Shown here: positions 1 to 8,397 of the stretch, piece by piece
Numbering within the stretch: position 1 is the stretch's first letter
How the letters are laid out: the number at the start of each line of letters is the position of its first letter
Assembly: GCA_031286615.1 (NCBI GenBank)
Contig: JAITUA010000020.1
Span: 62,001 to 126,000 of the forward strand
Reading direction: 5' to 3'
Length of the DNA: 64,000 bases
DNA from: Chryseobacterium sp.
GTDB lineage: Bacteria; Bacteroidota; Bacteroidia; Flavobacteriales; Weeksellaceae
Translations under genes and position numbers: made by a program
Notes under the pieces: generated by a model
What the model saw: only the letters and a program-made list of their open reading frames with translations
What the model was told of the DNA's origin: nothing
Databases searched by the model: none

Positions 1-488
1 TAAATATTCCAGAAGTTGAAATCTGTCATTGGAGCATCTGTTATTCCGATATTTCGTCCCATTGTTACAATTTGTCCTCTGTGATAAGTTCCGTGAAGAA
101 TGGCGTGCTGAATGTATTCATATTTTGAAAAGTCACACTGAAACCATTGAGACTCTATTTTTACATTTTTTGTAAGATCATCTTCAGAGAGACTTTCCAC
201 ATAATCTACCAGCTTTTGTGAATTGTTTTTAATAGCATTGAAAACATCTTCCTTGTCTGTGGTTTCTGTAGTTTTAGTAAAATCAAAATCATTTTTTTCA
301 GAAATGTGACTCCACCAGTATTCTTGAGTCTGCCAGATATGGTGTAAAGTTTTCAGGATTGTCGGAAAACTTGAAATTGTTTCCTGATTCAATTGTTCGT
401 CAGACTTTGTGGATAACCAGTCAATATATTTGTTGACTACCCAATTGTTGTACTGTACGCTTTTGTTGACTAATGCTTTTAAGCTCAT
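1..488 (-). CDS. DinB family protein (3-prime end at window edge)
   Basis: About 162 codons read leftwards from an ATG at 486-488; the last codon begins TA at the window edge, so the gene either stops there or continues. The protein is a DinB/YfiT-like four-helix bundle, a family of metal-binding proteins that often act as thiol-dependent transferases or stress proteins. The expected histidine triad is visible: His50 in the TLHHIW segment, and His132 and His136 in the HAILHGTYHRGQ helix. There is no signal peptide, so it should be cytoplasmic. Family assignment is good; substrate is unknown. Confidence 0.8.
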   Translation of the reverse strand, partial: MSLKALVNKSVQYNNWVVNKYIDWLSTKSDEQLNQETISSFPTILKTLHHIWQTQEYWWSHISEKNDFDFTKTTETTDKEDVFNAIKNNSQKLVDYVESLSEDDLTKNVKIESQWFQCDFSKYEYIQHAILHGTYHRGQIVTMGRNIGITDAPMTDFNFWNI

Positions 489-520
489 AATATTAGTATT
501 TAGTTGGTGTAATAGGAAAA

Positions 521-904
521 TTATAATCCGAAATGCCTGTCTTTATCTATGTTTTCGGGATTAATGAGTGCTTTATTGCTGTATGTTGCGGCTTCAAAAT
601 CATTGATATTTACAGAAAGAAAGGAAATATCAGTGAGTAATTCAGAAAGGCTGGAGCTGATCTGTCTGGAAAGATGTGCTTTTTGTTCCGTAGTACGGCC
701 TCCCATAATGTATCCGAAGACATGCAGAAAATTTTTCTTACCTGCTCCTAATCTGTAATACTGATAGGATTGAAGCCTCACTTTGATATCGTTGGGAGCA
801 AACAGACCTGTTGCGTCAGCTGTTTCATAAACGGCATCCATTAATTCTTCAGGCGTTCTTAGCTGAAGAATATCCTGTGAACAATCTATAATAAAATGAG
901 GCAT
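521..904 (-). CDS. 5-carboxymethyl-2-hydroxymuconate isomerase (CHMI) family protein
   Basis: A 127-residue tautomerase-superfamily protein starting MPHFIIDCS, so that Pro2 becomes the N-terminal catalytic proline after methionine removal. The segments IKVRLQSYQYYRLG, GRTTEQKAHLS and DFEAATYSNKALINP match the CHMI/HpaF type, and the length is normal for that family. The classical role is isomerisation in homoprotocatechuate degradation, but no other genes of that pathway are nearby, so the physiological substrate is uncertain. It lies 32 bases upstream of the DinB-like gene on the same strand, possibly co-transcribed. Confidence 0.82.
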   Translation of the reverse strand: MPHFIIDCSQDILQLRTPEELMDAVYETADATGLFAPNDIKVRLQSYQYYRLGAGKKNFLHVFGYIMGGRTTEQKAHLSRQISSSLSELLTDISFLSVNINDFEAATYSNKALINPENIDKDRHFGL

Positions 905-973
905 AGATTATATTTTGTGGTTTGATTTTGTGTGAGATAAAAGTAATAAAAAATATCAATGGATATTTAAAAT

Positions 974-1002
974 AAAAACCGCCCTATTTTTAGAACGGTT
1001 GA
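974..1002 (-). terminator. Rho-independent terminator of the serine hydrolase gene
   Basis: On the minus strand an AACCGTTCT arm pairs with AGGGCGGTT and is followed by a T-rich run (AAAATAAAA on the plus strand). It lies 36 bases past the stop at 1038 and belongs to the AACCG/CGGTT terminator family repeated through the first 18.6 kb. Confidence 0.7.
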
Positions 1003-1037
1003 AAAATATGTATTTTTTACTATGTAAATGCCGATTT

Positions 1038-2648
1038 TTACTGGACTGATTTTTTGATGCTGAACAGTGGTTTTACAGTATTGGTCATATCGAGAACAAT
1101 ATCATAAGCACCTTCTTCATTGATGGGAAAATCATAAGCATCAAAGGCAATGCTTTTATTATCATTATTCAGTCCTAGGCTGTATCCCCAGTCATTATTA
1201 AACCTGAATTTTAAGTTACCTTTATTTAGTTTATAATTTTTAAGAAAATAAATATTTGGAGTTTTAGGATTTGTCTGCAGCGGGATATCCTTTCCATCCC
1301 AGCCGTTAGGAGTAGCATTTCCTATGATCCCCCAGGTAAGGTTTTGTGTATTTTTTTTAGCTGTTTTCACCGTTCCATCCCAAAACTGAATGACAATGGT
1401 ATCTATTTTTCCGTTTTGGTCAGGTTTAAAAGTACAGGAAAACTTTTCATCCAGTTGAAATGATGTTTTGCTTAATGGCAGCAAGGCATTTCTAGGATAG
1501 CTGCCTTCTTTGAAAACCAGTTTTCCATCAGCACTGTTTATATAGAAGTTTGAATTTTCAGTGGAATAAACTCCTTCCAGTTTTTTTAAATCCTCTGTAC
1601 TCACTTTTGCAATGGTTGGAATGGTATAAGGCTTATTGTACAGAATTTTTTCTATCAGCGGAGTAATAAAATCTGTGTGTGAAAGCTCTGAATTTGAAAT
1701 GACAATCACACAAATATCATCTTCCGGAACTCTGTAATATCTGCTTCTGTAACCTGGCCCACCGCCATCATGACCTACCCGTTTTTTGTCAAAAACAGTC
1801 GAAATCTGAAACCCCAATCCATAATGATCCTTAAGATAAGGAGTAAAAGCTTTATCTATTGTTTCTTTTTTCAGGATGGTGTAATTCTTTAGCGCTTCAT
1901 TGAACTTAAAAAGATCTTCCACTGTAGAATACATAGCTCCTGCACCAAAAGGATGATCGGTTTTGAAACGTAATGCTTCGTTTGACCTATTATCGGATAA
2001 AAACTCATACCCCAATGCTTTATTTTCATCTGTAACGTTATTGAAGTTGAATCCACTGTGATTCATTTTCAGAGGTTTTAGTATATTGTTTTCTATCACT
2101 TTATCATAATTCAGACCTGTCACTTTTTTAATGATATAGCCGAGAATATAATATCCGGAATTGGAGTAATCCCAATCTTTACCGGGTGAGAAATTCAATG
2201 GTTTTGCGGAAATATACTTTAAAAATGTTTCCTCATCTACAGTATACTCAGAGTTTGTATCATTGGGAATTCCTGATGTATGCGAAAGCAGATTGGCTAA
2301 AGTGATGCTGTCTCCTTTCGGAAAGTCAGGATAATATTTTGAAAGCTTGTCATTCAAAGATAATTTTCCCTGCTCTTCTAACTGAAAAAGAACGGTTGCA
2401 GTGAACATTTTTGTGGTAGAGAAAACACGATAAAGACTGTTATTGGTGTTTTTTAGTTTTTTAGGGGCATTTCTGTAGCCGTAACTTTTTTCAAAAATAA
2501 TCTTTCCTTTTTCTGCAATGAGAACAGAACCACTGAACAAACCGGCTTTTTCATAGGTGGAGAATAATTGTTCCAGTTTTTCTGATTTCTGAGAAAAAAG
2601 AGGACTGGCTGCAAGCAATATTATAATGCAGGTTAAAATAGATTTCAT
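1038..2648 (-). CDS. Secreted beta-lactamase-fold serine hydrolase
   Basis: A 536-residue protein of the class C beta-lactamase / D-Ala-D-Ala carboxypeptidase-like family. Motifs in order are Ser77-Thr-Thr-Lys80 (SxxK nucleophile and base), Tyr161-Ser-Asn163 (YxN) and His293-Asp-Gly295 followed by GGPGYRSR (HxG-type third motif). The first 20 residues from this ATG (MKSILTCIIILLAASPLFSQ) form a clear signal peptide; an in-frame GTG seven codons upstream is a less likely start. A beta-rich C-terminal region of about 190 residues follows the catalytic domain. It probably acts in the periplasm on peptidoglycan peptides or esters; true beta-lactamase activity should not be assumed. Confidence 0.85.
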   Translation of the reverse strand: MKSILTCIIILLAASPLFSQKSEKLEQLFSTYEKAGLFSGSVLIAEKGKIIFEKSYGYRNAPKKLKNTNNSLYRVFSTTKMFTATVLFQLEEQGKLSLNDKLSKYYPDFPKGDSITLANLLSHTSGIPNDTNSEYTVDEETFLKYISAKPLNFSPGKDWDYSNSGYYILGYIIKKVTGLNYDKVIENNILKPLKMNHSGFNFNNVTDENKALGYEFLSDNRSNEALRFKTDHPFGAGAMYSTVEDLFKFNEALKNYTILKKETIDKAFTPYLKDHYGLGFQISTVFDKKRVGHDGGGPGYRSRYYRVPEDDICVIVISNSELSHTDFITPLIEKILYNKPYTIPTIAKVSTEDLKKLEGVYSTENSNFYINSADGKLVFKEGSYPRNALLPLSKTSFQLDEKFSCTFKPDQNGKIDTIVIQFWDGTVKTAKKNTQNLTWGIIGNATPNGWDGKDIPLQTNPKTPNIYFLKNYKLNKGNLKFRFNNDWGYSLGLNNDNKSIAFDAYDFPINEEGAYDIVLDMTNTVKPLFSIKKSVQ

Positions 2649-2727
2649 TGTTTTTTTTAAATAAGACACTTTTGAGTGTGATAATATTACATGGCTAATG
2701 AATTATTTTAATGCAAAAATTAAAAAT

Positions 2728-3522
2728 TTATTTAATATTTTCAGTAGTTACAGGTTCAAAAGGAATTTGATGATCTTCAATAAGTTTATTTTTAAATTTT
2801 TCAGCGTAGGTATGAGCAAATTTTTCTTTTTCACTTTTTGAAATCCGAAAATAAAAATCCATTCTCTTTTCTTGGGCATCATAATCTATATCATCATCAT
2901 TTATATTAGACCCAGGTCTCTCAACAACGTTTAAATAATGAACATAATGCCCGAACTCATGAGGCAAGGTTCTGTAAAGTTGAGTGTTTCTAGCTGTTTC
3001 AGGTATGAGTTCTGCAACAAAGTTTCTTTTTGTTTCAGTAAAAATATGTCCATCTGCTTTTAACCTTTCGAATTCCTGCTGATCTTCAATTGTTTGCTTT
3101 TTAGACCATAATAATTGCTTTTCTGTGTCAATTGCATCCAGGATAATGGCTGGATAATAGTCGTCTTCGAAATCATAGCTGTAAATCAATCTTCCCCAAA
3201 CGGGTGAAAGAATTTCTTCTTTTCGTTTTGGCTGTCGTAGAATAATAAACTTTAATTCTCCATAATCTTTGACCGGAATTTGTTCTATAATTCTTTGAAT
3301 ATCATTTACTGAACAAGGATGGGTTGAGTTTTTACGAGTTTTTTCAACCACAAATATAAATTCATGATTGTTGATGATTCGGATCTCTTTTTGGTAATCA
3401 GTAAGTTTTTCATAAAAAGATTTCAAATTACCATAAGGTGAAGAAATAGTCAATTTATTATCCTGACCATAACCTTGATTTTTAGTTCCAATATTTTTAT
3501 TTCTACGTGTTGGATTATACAT
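2728..3522 (-). CDS. Uncharacterised protein with HEFGH zincin-like motif
   Basis: A 264-residue protein without signal peptide or membrane segment. The C-terminal third contains His188-Glu189-Phe-Gly-His192 followed by YVHY, the layout of a zinc metallopeptidase active-site helix. A downstream helix (EKEKFAHTYAEKF, residues 231-243) offers acidic residues for a third metal ligand, as in HExxH...E proteins. I do not recognise the N-terminal 180 residues. Its ATG lies one base after the stop of the upstream membrane-protein gene, so it is the last gene of a three-gene operon (4559 to 2728). Metallopeptidase-like is an inference from the motif alone. Confidence 0.6.
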   Translation of the reverse strand: MYNPTRRNKNIGTKNQGYGQDNKLTISSPYGNLKSFYEKLTDYQKEIRIINNHEFIFVVEKTRKNSTHPCSVNDIQRIIEQIPVKDYGELKFIILRQPKRKEEILSPVWGRLIYSYDFEDDYYPAIILDAIDTEKQLLWSKKQTIEDQQEFERLKADGHIFTETKRNFVAELIPETARNTQLYRTLPHEFGHYVHYLNVVERPGSNINDDDIDYDAQEKRMDFYFRISKSEKEKFAHTYAEKFKNKLIEDHQIPFEPVTTENIK

Positions 3523-3523
3523 T

Positions 3524-4060
3524 TTAATACCAAATTCTTTTTAATTCACTTGCAATTTCATCTGCTTTATCTTTTGTGAGCCAGTCTATGATTCTTGTTT
3601 CGGTTTCTTTTTGTATAAGAACAACAGAGTAGGTTGAACCACTTATTGAAAAATGGTAGCGGACTCCCAATTGATGTCTTTCTATTTTAAAATCTTTCGT
3701 TTCAAAACGATCTGTTTCTTTTTTCAGATAGGTTTTAGGACTTGTGAATAATTTGTTTTTATACTTTATGGTCAAAGTTTCGGGATTAATGATAAGAACT
3801 GTTTTTCCGAAATTATTCCACAACCAGATATAGAGGAAAAAAATAAAAAAACAGATTATAATTGCAGTTATAGAAGATAAACTGGTAAGTGCAAAAAAAT
3901 CATCATACTGCAGAAGCCCAAGGATAATGATGATAAACCCCATCAAAGACAAGAAAATTAAGCCAATACTTGTGATAAAAGCAGTTAGCCAATTCGTTTT
4001 ATTTTTTATTTCAATGATCGTTGGTATGTCTGATTGGTTACTGCGGAGGTTTTCTTTCAT
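3524..4060 (-). CDS. Uncharacterised membrane protein, two transmembrane helices
   Basis: A 178-residue protein read from the ATG at 4058-4060; an in-frame TTG six codons earlier is possible but unneeded. Two hydrophobic helices (about residues 26-50 and 56-82) are followed by a soluble beta-rich C-terminal half of about 90 residues, an architecture like that of small PH-like membrane proteins. The start overlaps the 3-prime end of the upstream gene by 23 bases and the stop lies one base before the start of the HEFGH gene, so the three are very likely translated as one operon. Function unknown. Confidence 0.6.
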   Translation of the reverse strand: MKENLRSNQSDIPTIIEIKNKTNWLTAFITSIGLIFLSLMGFIIIILGLLQYDDFFALTSLSSITAIIICFFIFFLYIWLWNNFGKTVLIINPETLTIKYKNKLFTSPKTYLKKETDRFETKDFKIERHQLGVRYHFSISGSTYSVVLIQKETETRIIDWLTKDKADEIASELKRIWY

Positions 4061-4559
4061 ACAGATTTGTCTTCTCAAGACCGAAATTATTAACTCTGAG
4101 TGTTGGCGAATCTATTTTGCAATTTGGAAGATTATTATACAGTTGATCCGTTAATTTTAAAATTCCAGCGGTAGTTTTGTCATTAAATTCATAATTTTTT
4201 TGATCAGTAATAACTTCCAGTCCCGACTGCCCACCATAAGGCTTTGCGGGGAATGTGAATCTGTTTACTGTAGTAATTTCATTCCATTTTATAAACTCTG
4301 TTATATTTTTTTGTTTAAAGTAGAACCCGTTATCTGTGTATTGAAAGATTCCGTCATCATTATGCAGTCTGTCCATTTCTTTTTCAAAAGAATCATAATC
4401 TTCTTTTTCAATAGGAAAATAAAGTTTCGTTACCAAAAATATGATCAAAACAAAGCACAGAAAAATAACAGCAAATGTAATTTTTTTATCGTCTAAAATA
4501 GGATAGTTGTAAAGGGTCAGGATTAAGACAAGACAAGTGGCAGCAATTATTGTTTTCAT
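4038..4559 (-). CDS. Uncharacterised membrane protein with YcxB-like C-terminal domain
   Basis: A 173-residue protein with two N-terminal hydrophobic helices (about 2-19 and 27-47) followed by a soluble domain. The pattern DGIFQYTDNGFYFKQKN...IKWNEITTVNRF resembles the YcxB-like/PH-like fold, in which a short beta domain follows two helices. It is first in a tight operon with the second membrane protein (23-base overlap) and the HEFGH protein. Two membrane PH-like proteins plus a metallopeptidase-like protein suggest a membrane-associated unit, but that is inference. Confidence 0.55.
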   Translation of the reverse strand: MKTIIAATCLVLILTLYNYPILDDKKITFAVIFLCFVLIIFLVTKLYFPIEKEDYDSFEKEMDRLHNDDGIFQYTDNGFYFKQKNITEFIKWNEITTVNRFTFPAKPYGGQSGLEVITDQKNYEFNDKTTAGILKLTDQLYNNLPNCKIDSPTLRVNNFGLEKTNLYERKPPQ

Positions 4560-4576
4560 GGTTGTAGATGGGTTAT

Positions 4577-4951
4577 TTATTTTTTGCTTTTGAGCTGAAA
4601 AACATTGCCTTCAGGATCAGTTCCGTCACATAGCCAGAAAGGATAATTTTCAAAAGTTTTGATCTCTCTCATCTGAATATTTTTTGAGACCAGTTCGTTT
4701 CTTGCAGATTCTATGTCAATGTCAATTTCAAAAACGAGTTTTGTATTGTTGTCGAAGAGATGTCCCACTTCCATTTTTTCAAGATACTGATCTCCGATTT
4801 TATGGAGTCCGATATGAGCACCTCCTGCATCAAGCAAAACCCAGATTGGATCTTCCTCAATCACATTCAGATTAAAATGTTCCACATAAAAGTTCCTGAG
4901 CAGCTGCACATTTTTCACATACATAATAATAGTTCCAAGCTGAGCATTCAT
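4577..4951 (-). CDS. VOC (glyoxalase/bleomycin-resistance) family protein
   Basis: A 124-residue protein of the vicinal oxygen chelate fold. The start MNAQLGTIIMYVKNVQLLRNFY is the typical first beta-alpha unit. WVLLDAGGAHIGLHKIG and the C-terminal FENYPFWLCDGTDPEGNVFQLKSK complete the paired motifs, the latter carrying the usual DPEGN turn. Members bind metals and act as lyases, dioxygenases or antibiotic-binding proteins; the substrate cannot be predicted. It lies 18 bases after the RibD/DHFR-like gene and is probably co-transcribed with it. Confidence 0.85.
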   Translation of the reverse strand: MNAQLGTIIMYVKNVQLLRNFYVEHFNLNVIEEDPIWVLLDAGGAHIGLHKIGDQYLEKMEVGHLFDNNTKLVFEIDIDIESARNELVSKNIQMREIKTFENYPFWLCDGTDPEGNVFQLKSKK

Positions 4952-4969
4952 GTTTTGACTGTTTTAAGG

Positions 4970-5509
4970 TTAAGCCTCGTAAATAAGTTGTACGACACCG
5001 GATTTAAAAACATTGGTTTTGACCAATTTTAGATGTAATCTTTCCTTTAAATCTTCAAAAAGTGGTTTTCCTTTTCCTAAAGCAATCGGATGAACAGATA
5101 TTCTGTAAGTGTCAATAAGATTTTCCTGAATAAATGTTTTGATAAGACTAGCTCCTCCATACAGCCAGATATCTTTTCCTTCCTGATTTTTTATTTCTGA
5201 AACTTTTTCCATCATATCGGAACTGATAAAAACGGCATTTTCATCTTCTCTGTTTTGGCTGGAAAACACAAATTTATTTTTTGAATGAACGGCTTCCCAG
5301 AGTTTTTGTTCTTCCGGCCCTGCATTTTCTTCCGGCTGATAATTTCCCCATGCATCATAACTTACTCTTCCATAAAAAATGGTGTCTATCCCTGCTAAAA
5401 AACCATCAAAATCCATATCATCATCCATGATACACCAATCTGTTTCTCCATTGGGACCTTCAATGAATCCATCTAAAGTTACTGCCAGATCTAATATTAC
5501 TTTTTTCAT
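4970..5509 (-). CDS. Dihydrofolate reductase family protein (RibD C-terminal type)
   Basis: A 179-residue protein opening MKKVILDLAVTLDGFIEGPNGE, characteristic of YyaP/RibD C-terminal-domain reductases. FYGRVSYDAWG and IWLYGGASLIKTFIQENLIDTYR (the GGA-containing NADPH-binding region) follow in the usual order. It is not the housekeeping FolA. These proteins are NAD(P)H-dependent reductases of mostly unknown substrate. It is upstream of the VOC gene by 18 bases; such pairs are common in accessory flavobacterial DNA. Confidence 0.85.
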   Translation of the reverse strand: MKKVILDLAVTLDGFIEGPNGETDWCIMDDDMDFDGFLAGIDTIFYGRVSYDAWGNYQPEENAGPEEQKLWEAVHSKNKFVFSSQNREDENAVFISSDMMEKVSEIKNQEGKDIWLYGGASLIKTFIQENLIDTYRISVHPIALGKGKPLFEDLKERLHLKLVKTNVFKSGVVQLIYEA

Positions 5510-5719
5510 TTTTTATTTGTTAGTGATTTTCAGAACAAATATATTGCTTTCCTTGTACAAGATGATTAAAGTTGTAAGAAGTATGATAATTACAAAATCG
5601 GAAATATAAATAATTTTATGCCTGTTGTTCTTTTGAGTTCACTATTATAAAAAATGATTAATTATAAATTGATTGTTATCCAAAAACTTTATAGCTCGAA
5701 CTGAATATTAGGCTTGAAA

Positions 5720-6472
5720 TTAATTATTAAAATATTTGTCATTGATACTGCCTTCAAATTCATTTGACACAACATTTCCCAGTCTATATCTGAATTTTGT
5801 TTTAAAATTACCGCTTAATCTAGGTTCAAATACAGTCGCAATTTCTTGTGGTTTTAAAACGAAATAATGAATACCCGTGGAACAAGTATATCTTCTGTAA
5901 CCATATATTTTTTTCCATTGGTGATTTTTATCTAAACCTTCCAATTCCAAAGCGACATTGTTACCAAAGCCAATTACCCGTTCTTTTTTTTCTGCATTAT
6001 AGATGGTAACAGGAAATCCATCATAATAACTGACAATTTCGGGAATTTTGTCTGTAAGTTCAAAGCCAGCATTCAGACTGTCGATTTTCGCATTATATTC
6101 AGCTGATATTATTTTGGTGGTGTCAAAACTAGTTTTGGTAAGCGGTGTTGTCTGTGAGGTATCTACAAAGATGTGAAGGTCATTATATTGTCGTTTTTTA
6201 AATTCATTATTGAGGGCATCAAAGTTTTCAGATCTATAGTTGTGATGTAATAGTTTATTGTATCGGTAATTTTCAACATATTCAAGTGAAATGTTTTTAA
6301 CGAAGGGACCGATGTACTGAATTTCTTTATAATCAAAAAGAAAAATATCATCTGTCCTCTTAATATTGATAAGGTTTACATCTTTTTTGTAGCTATAATT
6401 TGGACATTTTATTTTCTGTGACCATAAAAAAGAGGAAAGAAGAACAAGATAAAGTATTATACATTTTTTCAT
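5720..6472 (-). CDS. Uncharacterised secreted protein
   Basis: A 250-residue protein with a signal peptide (MKKCIILYLVLLSSFLWSQ, cleavage after about residue 19). The mature part is beta-rich and polar with no recognised catalytic motif. Two cysteines, one at position 23 of the precursor and one in RRYTCSTGIHY, could pair. The phrase VALELEGLDKNHQWKKIYGYRRYTCSTG suggests a carbohydrate- or peptide-binding beta domain but this is weak. No close operon partner; 210 bases of non-coding sequence precede the RibD-like gene. Confidence 0.6.
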   Translation of the reverse strand: MKKCIILYLVLLSSFLWSQKIKCPNYSYKKDVNLINIKRTDDIFLFDYKEIQYIGPFVKNISLEYVENYRYNKLLHHNYRSENFDALNNEFKKRQYNDLHIFVDTSQTTPLTKTSFDTTKIISAEYNAKIDSLNAGFELTDKIPEIVSYYDGFPVTIYNAEKKERVIGFGNNVALELEGLDKNHQWKKIYGYRRYTCSTGIHYFVLKPQEIATVFEPRLSGNFKTKFRYRLGNVVSNEFEGSINDKYFNN

Positions 6473-6494
6473 CAGTTAAAAATTTTTGTAAAAT

Positions 6495-6525
6495 AAAAAC
6501 CGCTCTTACAACGGAACGGTTTTAA
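6495..6525 (-). terminator. Rho-independent terminator, AACCG/CGGTT family
   Basis: An AACCGTTCC arm pairs imperfectly with the CGGTT side, followed on the minus strand by a T-rich run (AAATAAAAA on the plus strand). It sits 30 bases past the stop of the gene ending at 6555. Confidence 0.65.
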
Positions 6526-6554
6526 ATATATTGTCAATAAACCAATACAGCAGG

Positions 6555-7196
6555 TTAGCGGTATGGTAAATTGATTTCTTCAATTTTTGCTCTCAAATCT
6601 GCAATGGTATAGGTTTCGGAATTACATTGAATTCCCGGAATATCATGGGTTGATAAGAAATCATTCAAATCATCACAATCTTGCAGAATATTAAATTCCT
6701 TGTTGTCTAAATCTAAAACAATTCCTTTGGTTTTTCCATTGATGGAGTAGGCAAGAGGACTTAATGCTCCTAAGAATGCTTTTGACCATAAACCTTTCAT
6801 ATTTTCTTCAAAATAAATGAACCTCCCATAATTTAAAACTTTACAAAATCTTGAATATTGGTCCGGATCATATCCATTGTCTTCCTTGTTGGTATATTTT
6901 CTGTAGGTCTGAAAATACATTTCTCCTCTATGCGAAACGGCCAGCGGAAACTTAACTCGTTTATTCTTCCGCTTAAAGTAAAAAAAAGCTTTTTCCGGCA
7001 GATCAAGAGAATCACATTTTTTACAGGCTTTGAAATAAACTTCTTCGGTGGAAGACGGTTTTTTATTTAAAACATCTTCCAGCGTCATATAAATACCCTC
7101 AGGAAAATCTCCTTTTTTTATAGATTGATATTCTTTTTCCTGCCCAATTGCGATGTTAAAAATAAAAATCAGACAAAATAAAATATAAGGTTTCAT
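6555..7196 (-). CDS. Uncharacterised secreted protein (DUF6563-like)
   Basis: A 213-residue protein with signal peptide MKPYILFCLIFIFNIAIGQ. The segment GDFPEGIYMTLEDVLNKKPS near the mature N terminus resembles the DUF6563-type opening seen in Bacteroidota proteins of unknown function; that assignment is from memory and tentative. A CxxC pair (KACKKCDSL, about residues 58-61) and two further cysteines near the C terminus are visible. It is a monocistronic unit with its own terminator. Confidence 0.55.
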   Translation of the reverse strand: MKPYILFCLIFIFNIAIGQEKEYQSIKKGDFPEGIYMTLEDVLNKKPSSTEEVYFKACKKCDSLDLPEKAFFYFKRKNKRVKFPLAVSHRGEMYFQTYRKYTNKEDNGYDPDQYSRFCKVLNYGRFIYFEENMKGLWSKAFLGALSPLAYSINGKTKGIVLDLDNKEFNILQDCDDLNDFLSTHDIPGIQCNSETYTIADLRAKIEEINLPYR

Positions 7197-7361
7197 GAAT
7201 TTCTTATTAGTTTTTAGATGGCTAAATTACAAAAAGTGGCATATATGTAAAATAGGAAATCGGCCCGTATTTTTTCAATGCTAATGCTTTTCATGATTAT
7301 ATCCAAATCTACGTATAAATGTTAGAGAATTTTGGGATGGGAAGCCTTTTTTAAGAATAAA

Positions 7362-7388
7362 AAACCGCTCTGAAAAACAGAACGGTAT
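7362..7388 (-). terminator. Rho-independent terminator, AACCG/CGGTT family
   Basis: ACCGCTCTG and CAGAACGGT pair around a 5-base loop, followed on the minus strand by a T-run (plus-strand AATAAAAAA). It lies 22 bases past the stop at 7410. Confidence 0.75.
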
Positions 7389-7409
7389 GGAAATTTATCT
7401 AAAGATTTG

Positions 7410-8198
7410 TTATTTACAGATCAGGCAGTCATCGCCTCTTTCAATTGTATTGCACCAGGTAGCTTTTCTAACAATATATGACATGGGATTAACTTCATCT
7501 CTGACCTTTTCTAACTGTGATTCTGCTTCAGTTTTTGAAAAATATCCCATCAGAACCGTTCTGTATGAACCACCTTTTTTTATGATACTTGAATTATGAT
7601 TGATCTTAATAGCTTTGTCAAGGTTGATATTGGCCCCACCTATATCATTGTTACCTGCTGCGATAATAAACCATTCTGCATTGTTGCTTGATAAAGGGGT
7701 CTCAAATAATTCTACCTTTCTTTTGTTTTCATCAGTTTGTTTTATTTGTTGGGGTGTAGGATTCGTAATGGCCGAATCTTTTTTCAAGTTATTCTGTGCT
7801 TCTACATAATCATCATATTCCTTTTTAATGGTATCATAATAATTGGTCCAGGATTTTTTCATTTCACCGCTTGGAGCTACTATAGAGAGGTATTTAGCAA
7901 GCTGAAGCCTTACCAGTGGCCGGTCTTCGTTTTTAACATCATTTACATACTTATCAAAATATTCAAGTTCTTTAATATCCTGATCCCTCTCTTTAAAGAG
8001 ATCCGTTATAATTAAAGTGACAGTACTGATTGCAAGAGTTATAATTACCCATTTAAAGTAAACTAAAAATTTCTCAAGCTTATCAGGGTCTAGAGTTCCT
8101 TTTTTTATCAGATAATATACTATAAAAATAGAGAGTAAACCTATTACAATAAAGAAAAGATAAAGATAGAATGAAACGGTTCCGGTATTTGATAACAT
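7410..8198 (-). CDS. Membrane protein with C-terminal SPOR-like domain
   Basis: A 262-residue protein with two N-terminal transmembrane helices (about residues 8-29 and 48-67), a charged coiled-coil-like middle (about 70-155) and a C-terminal domain. That domain reads NAEWFIIAAGNND...GGSYRTVLMGYFSKTEAESQLEKVRD...YIVRK, the beta-alpha-beta pattern of SPOR peptidoglycan-binding domains. The tail has three cysteines (WCNTIERGDDCLICK). It may sense or bind cell-wall material; the SPOR call rests on pattern only. Monocistronic, with its own terminator. Confidence 0.55.
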   Translation of the reverse strand: MLSNTGTVSFYLYLFFIVIGLLSIFIVYYLIKKGTLDPDKLEKFLVYFKWVIITLAISTVTLIITDLFKERDQDIKELEYFDKYVNDVKNEDRPLVRLQLAKYLSIVAPSGEMKKSWTNYYDTIKKEYDDYVEAQNNLKKDSAITNPTPQQIKQTDENKRKVELFETPLSSNNAEWFIIAAGNNDIGGANINLDKAIKINHNSSIIKKGGSYRTVLMGYFSKTEAESQLEKVRDEVNPMSYIVRKATWCNTIERGDDCLICK

Positions 8199-8315
8199 GG
8201 TATAAGTTTTTATGGTTAGTCAATTTTTCTATAAATGTTTTGCTTCAAACATTCACTAATCAAAATTACCAAGCATAAGTGTACCTGTCAATAACCCTTT
8301 TGTGGTAGTTTATAT

Positions 8316-8347
8316 AAAAAACCATTCTGGCTTTCAGAATGGTTTTG
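8316..8347 (-). terminator. Rho-independent terminator
   Basis: Perfect 10-base arms AACCATTCTG / CAGAATGGTT around a 5-base loop, followed on the minus strand by a T-run. It serves the DUF2461 gene ending at 8398. Confidence 0.75.
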
Positions 8348-8397
8348 AGTGAACTTGTTTTCAGTTCTTTATTTTTTGATAACTGTTGATTTTCTAT

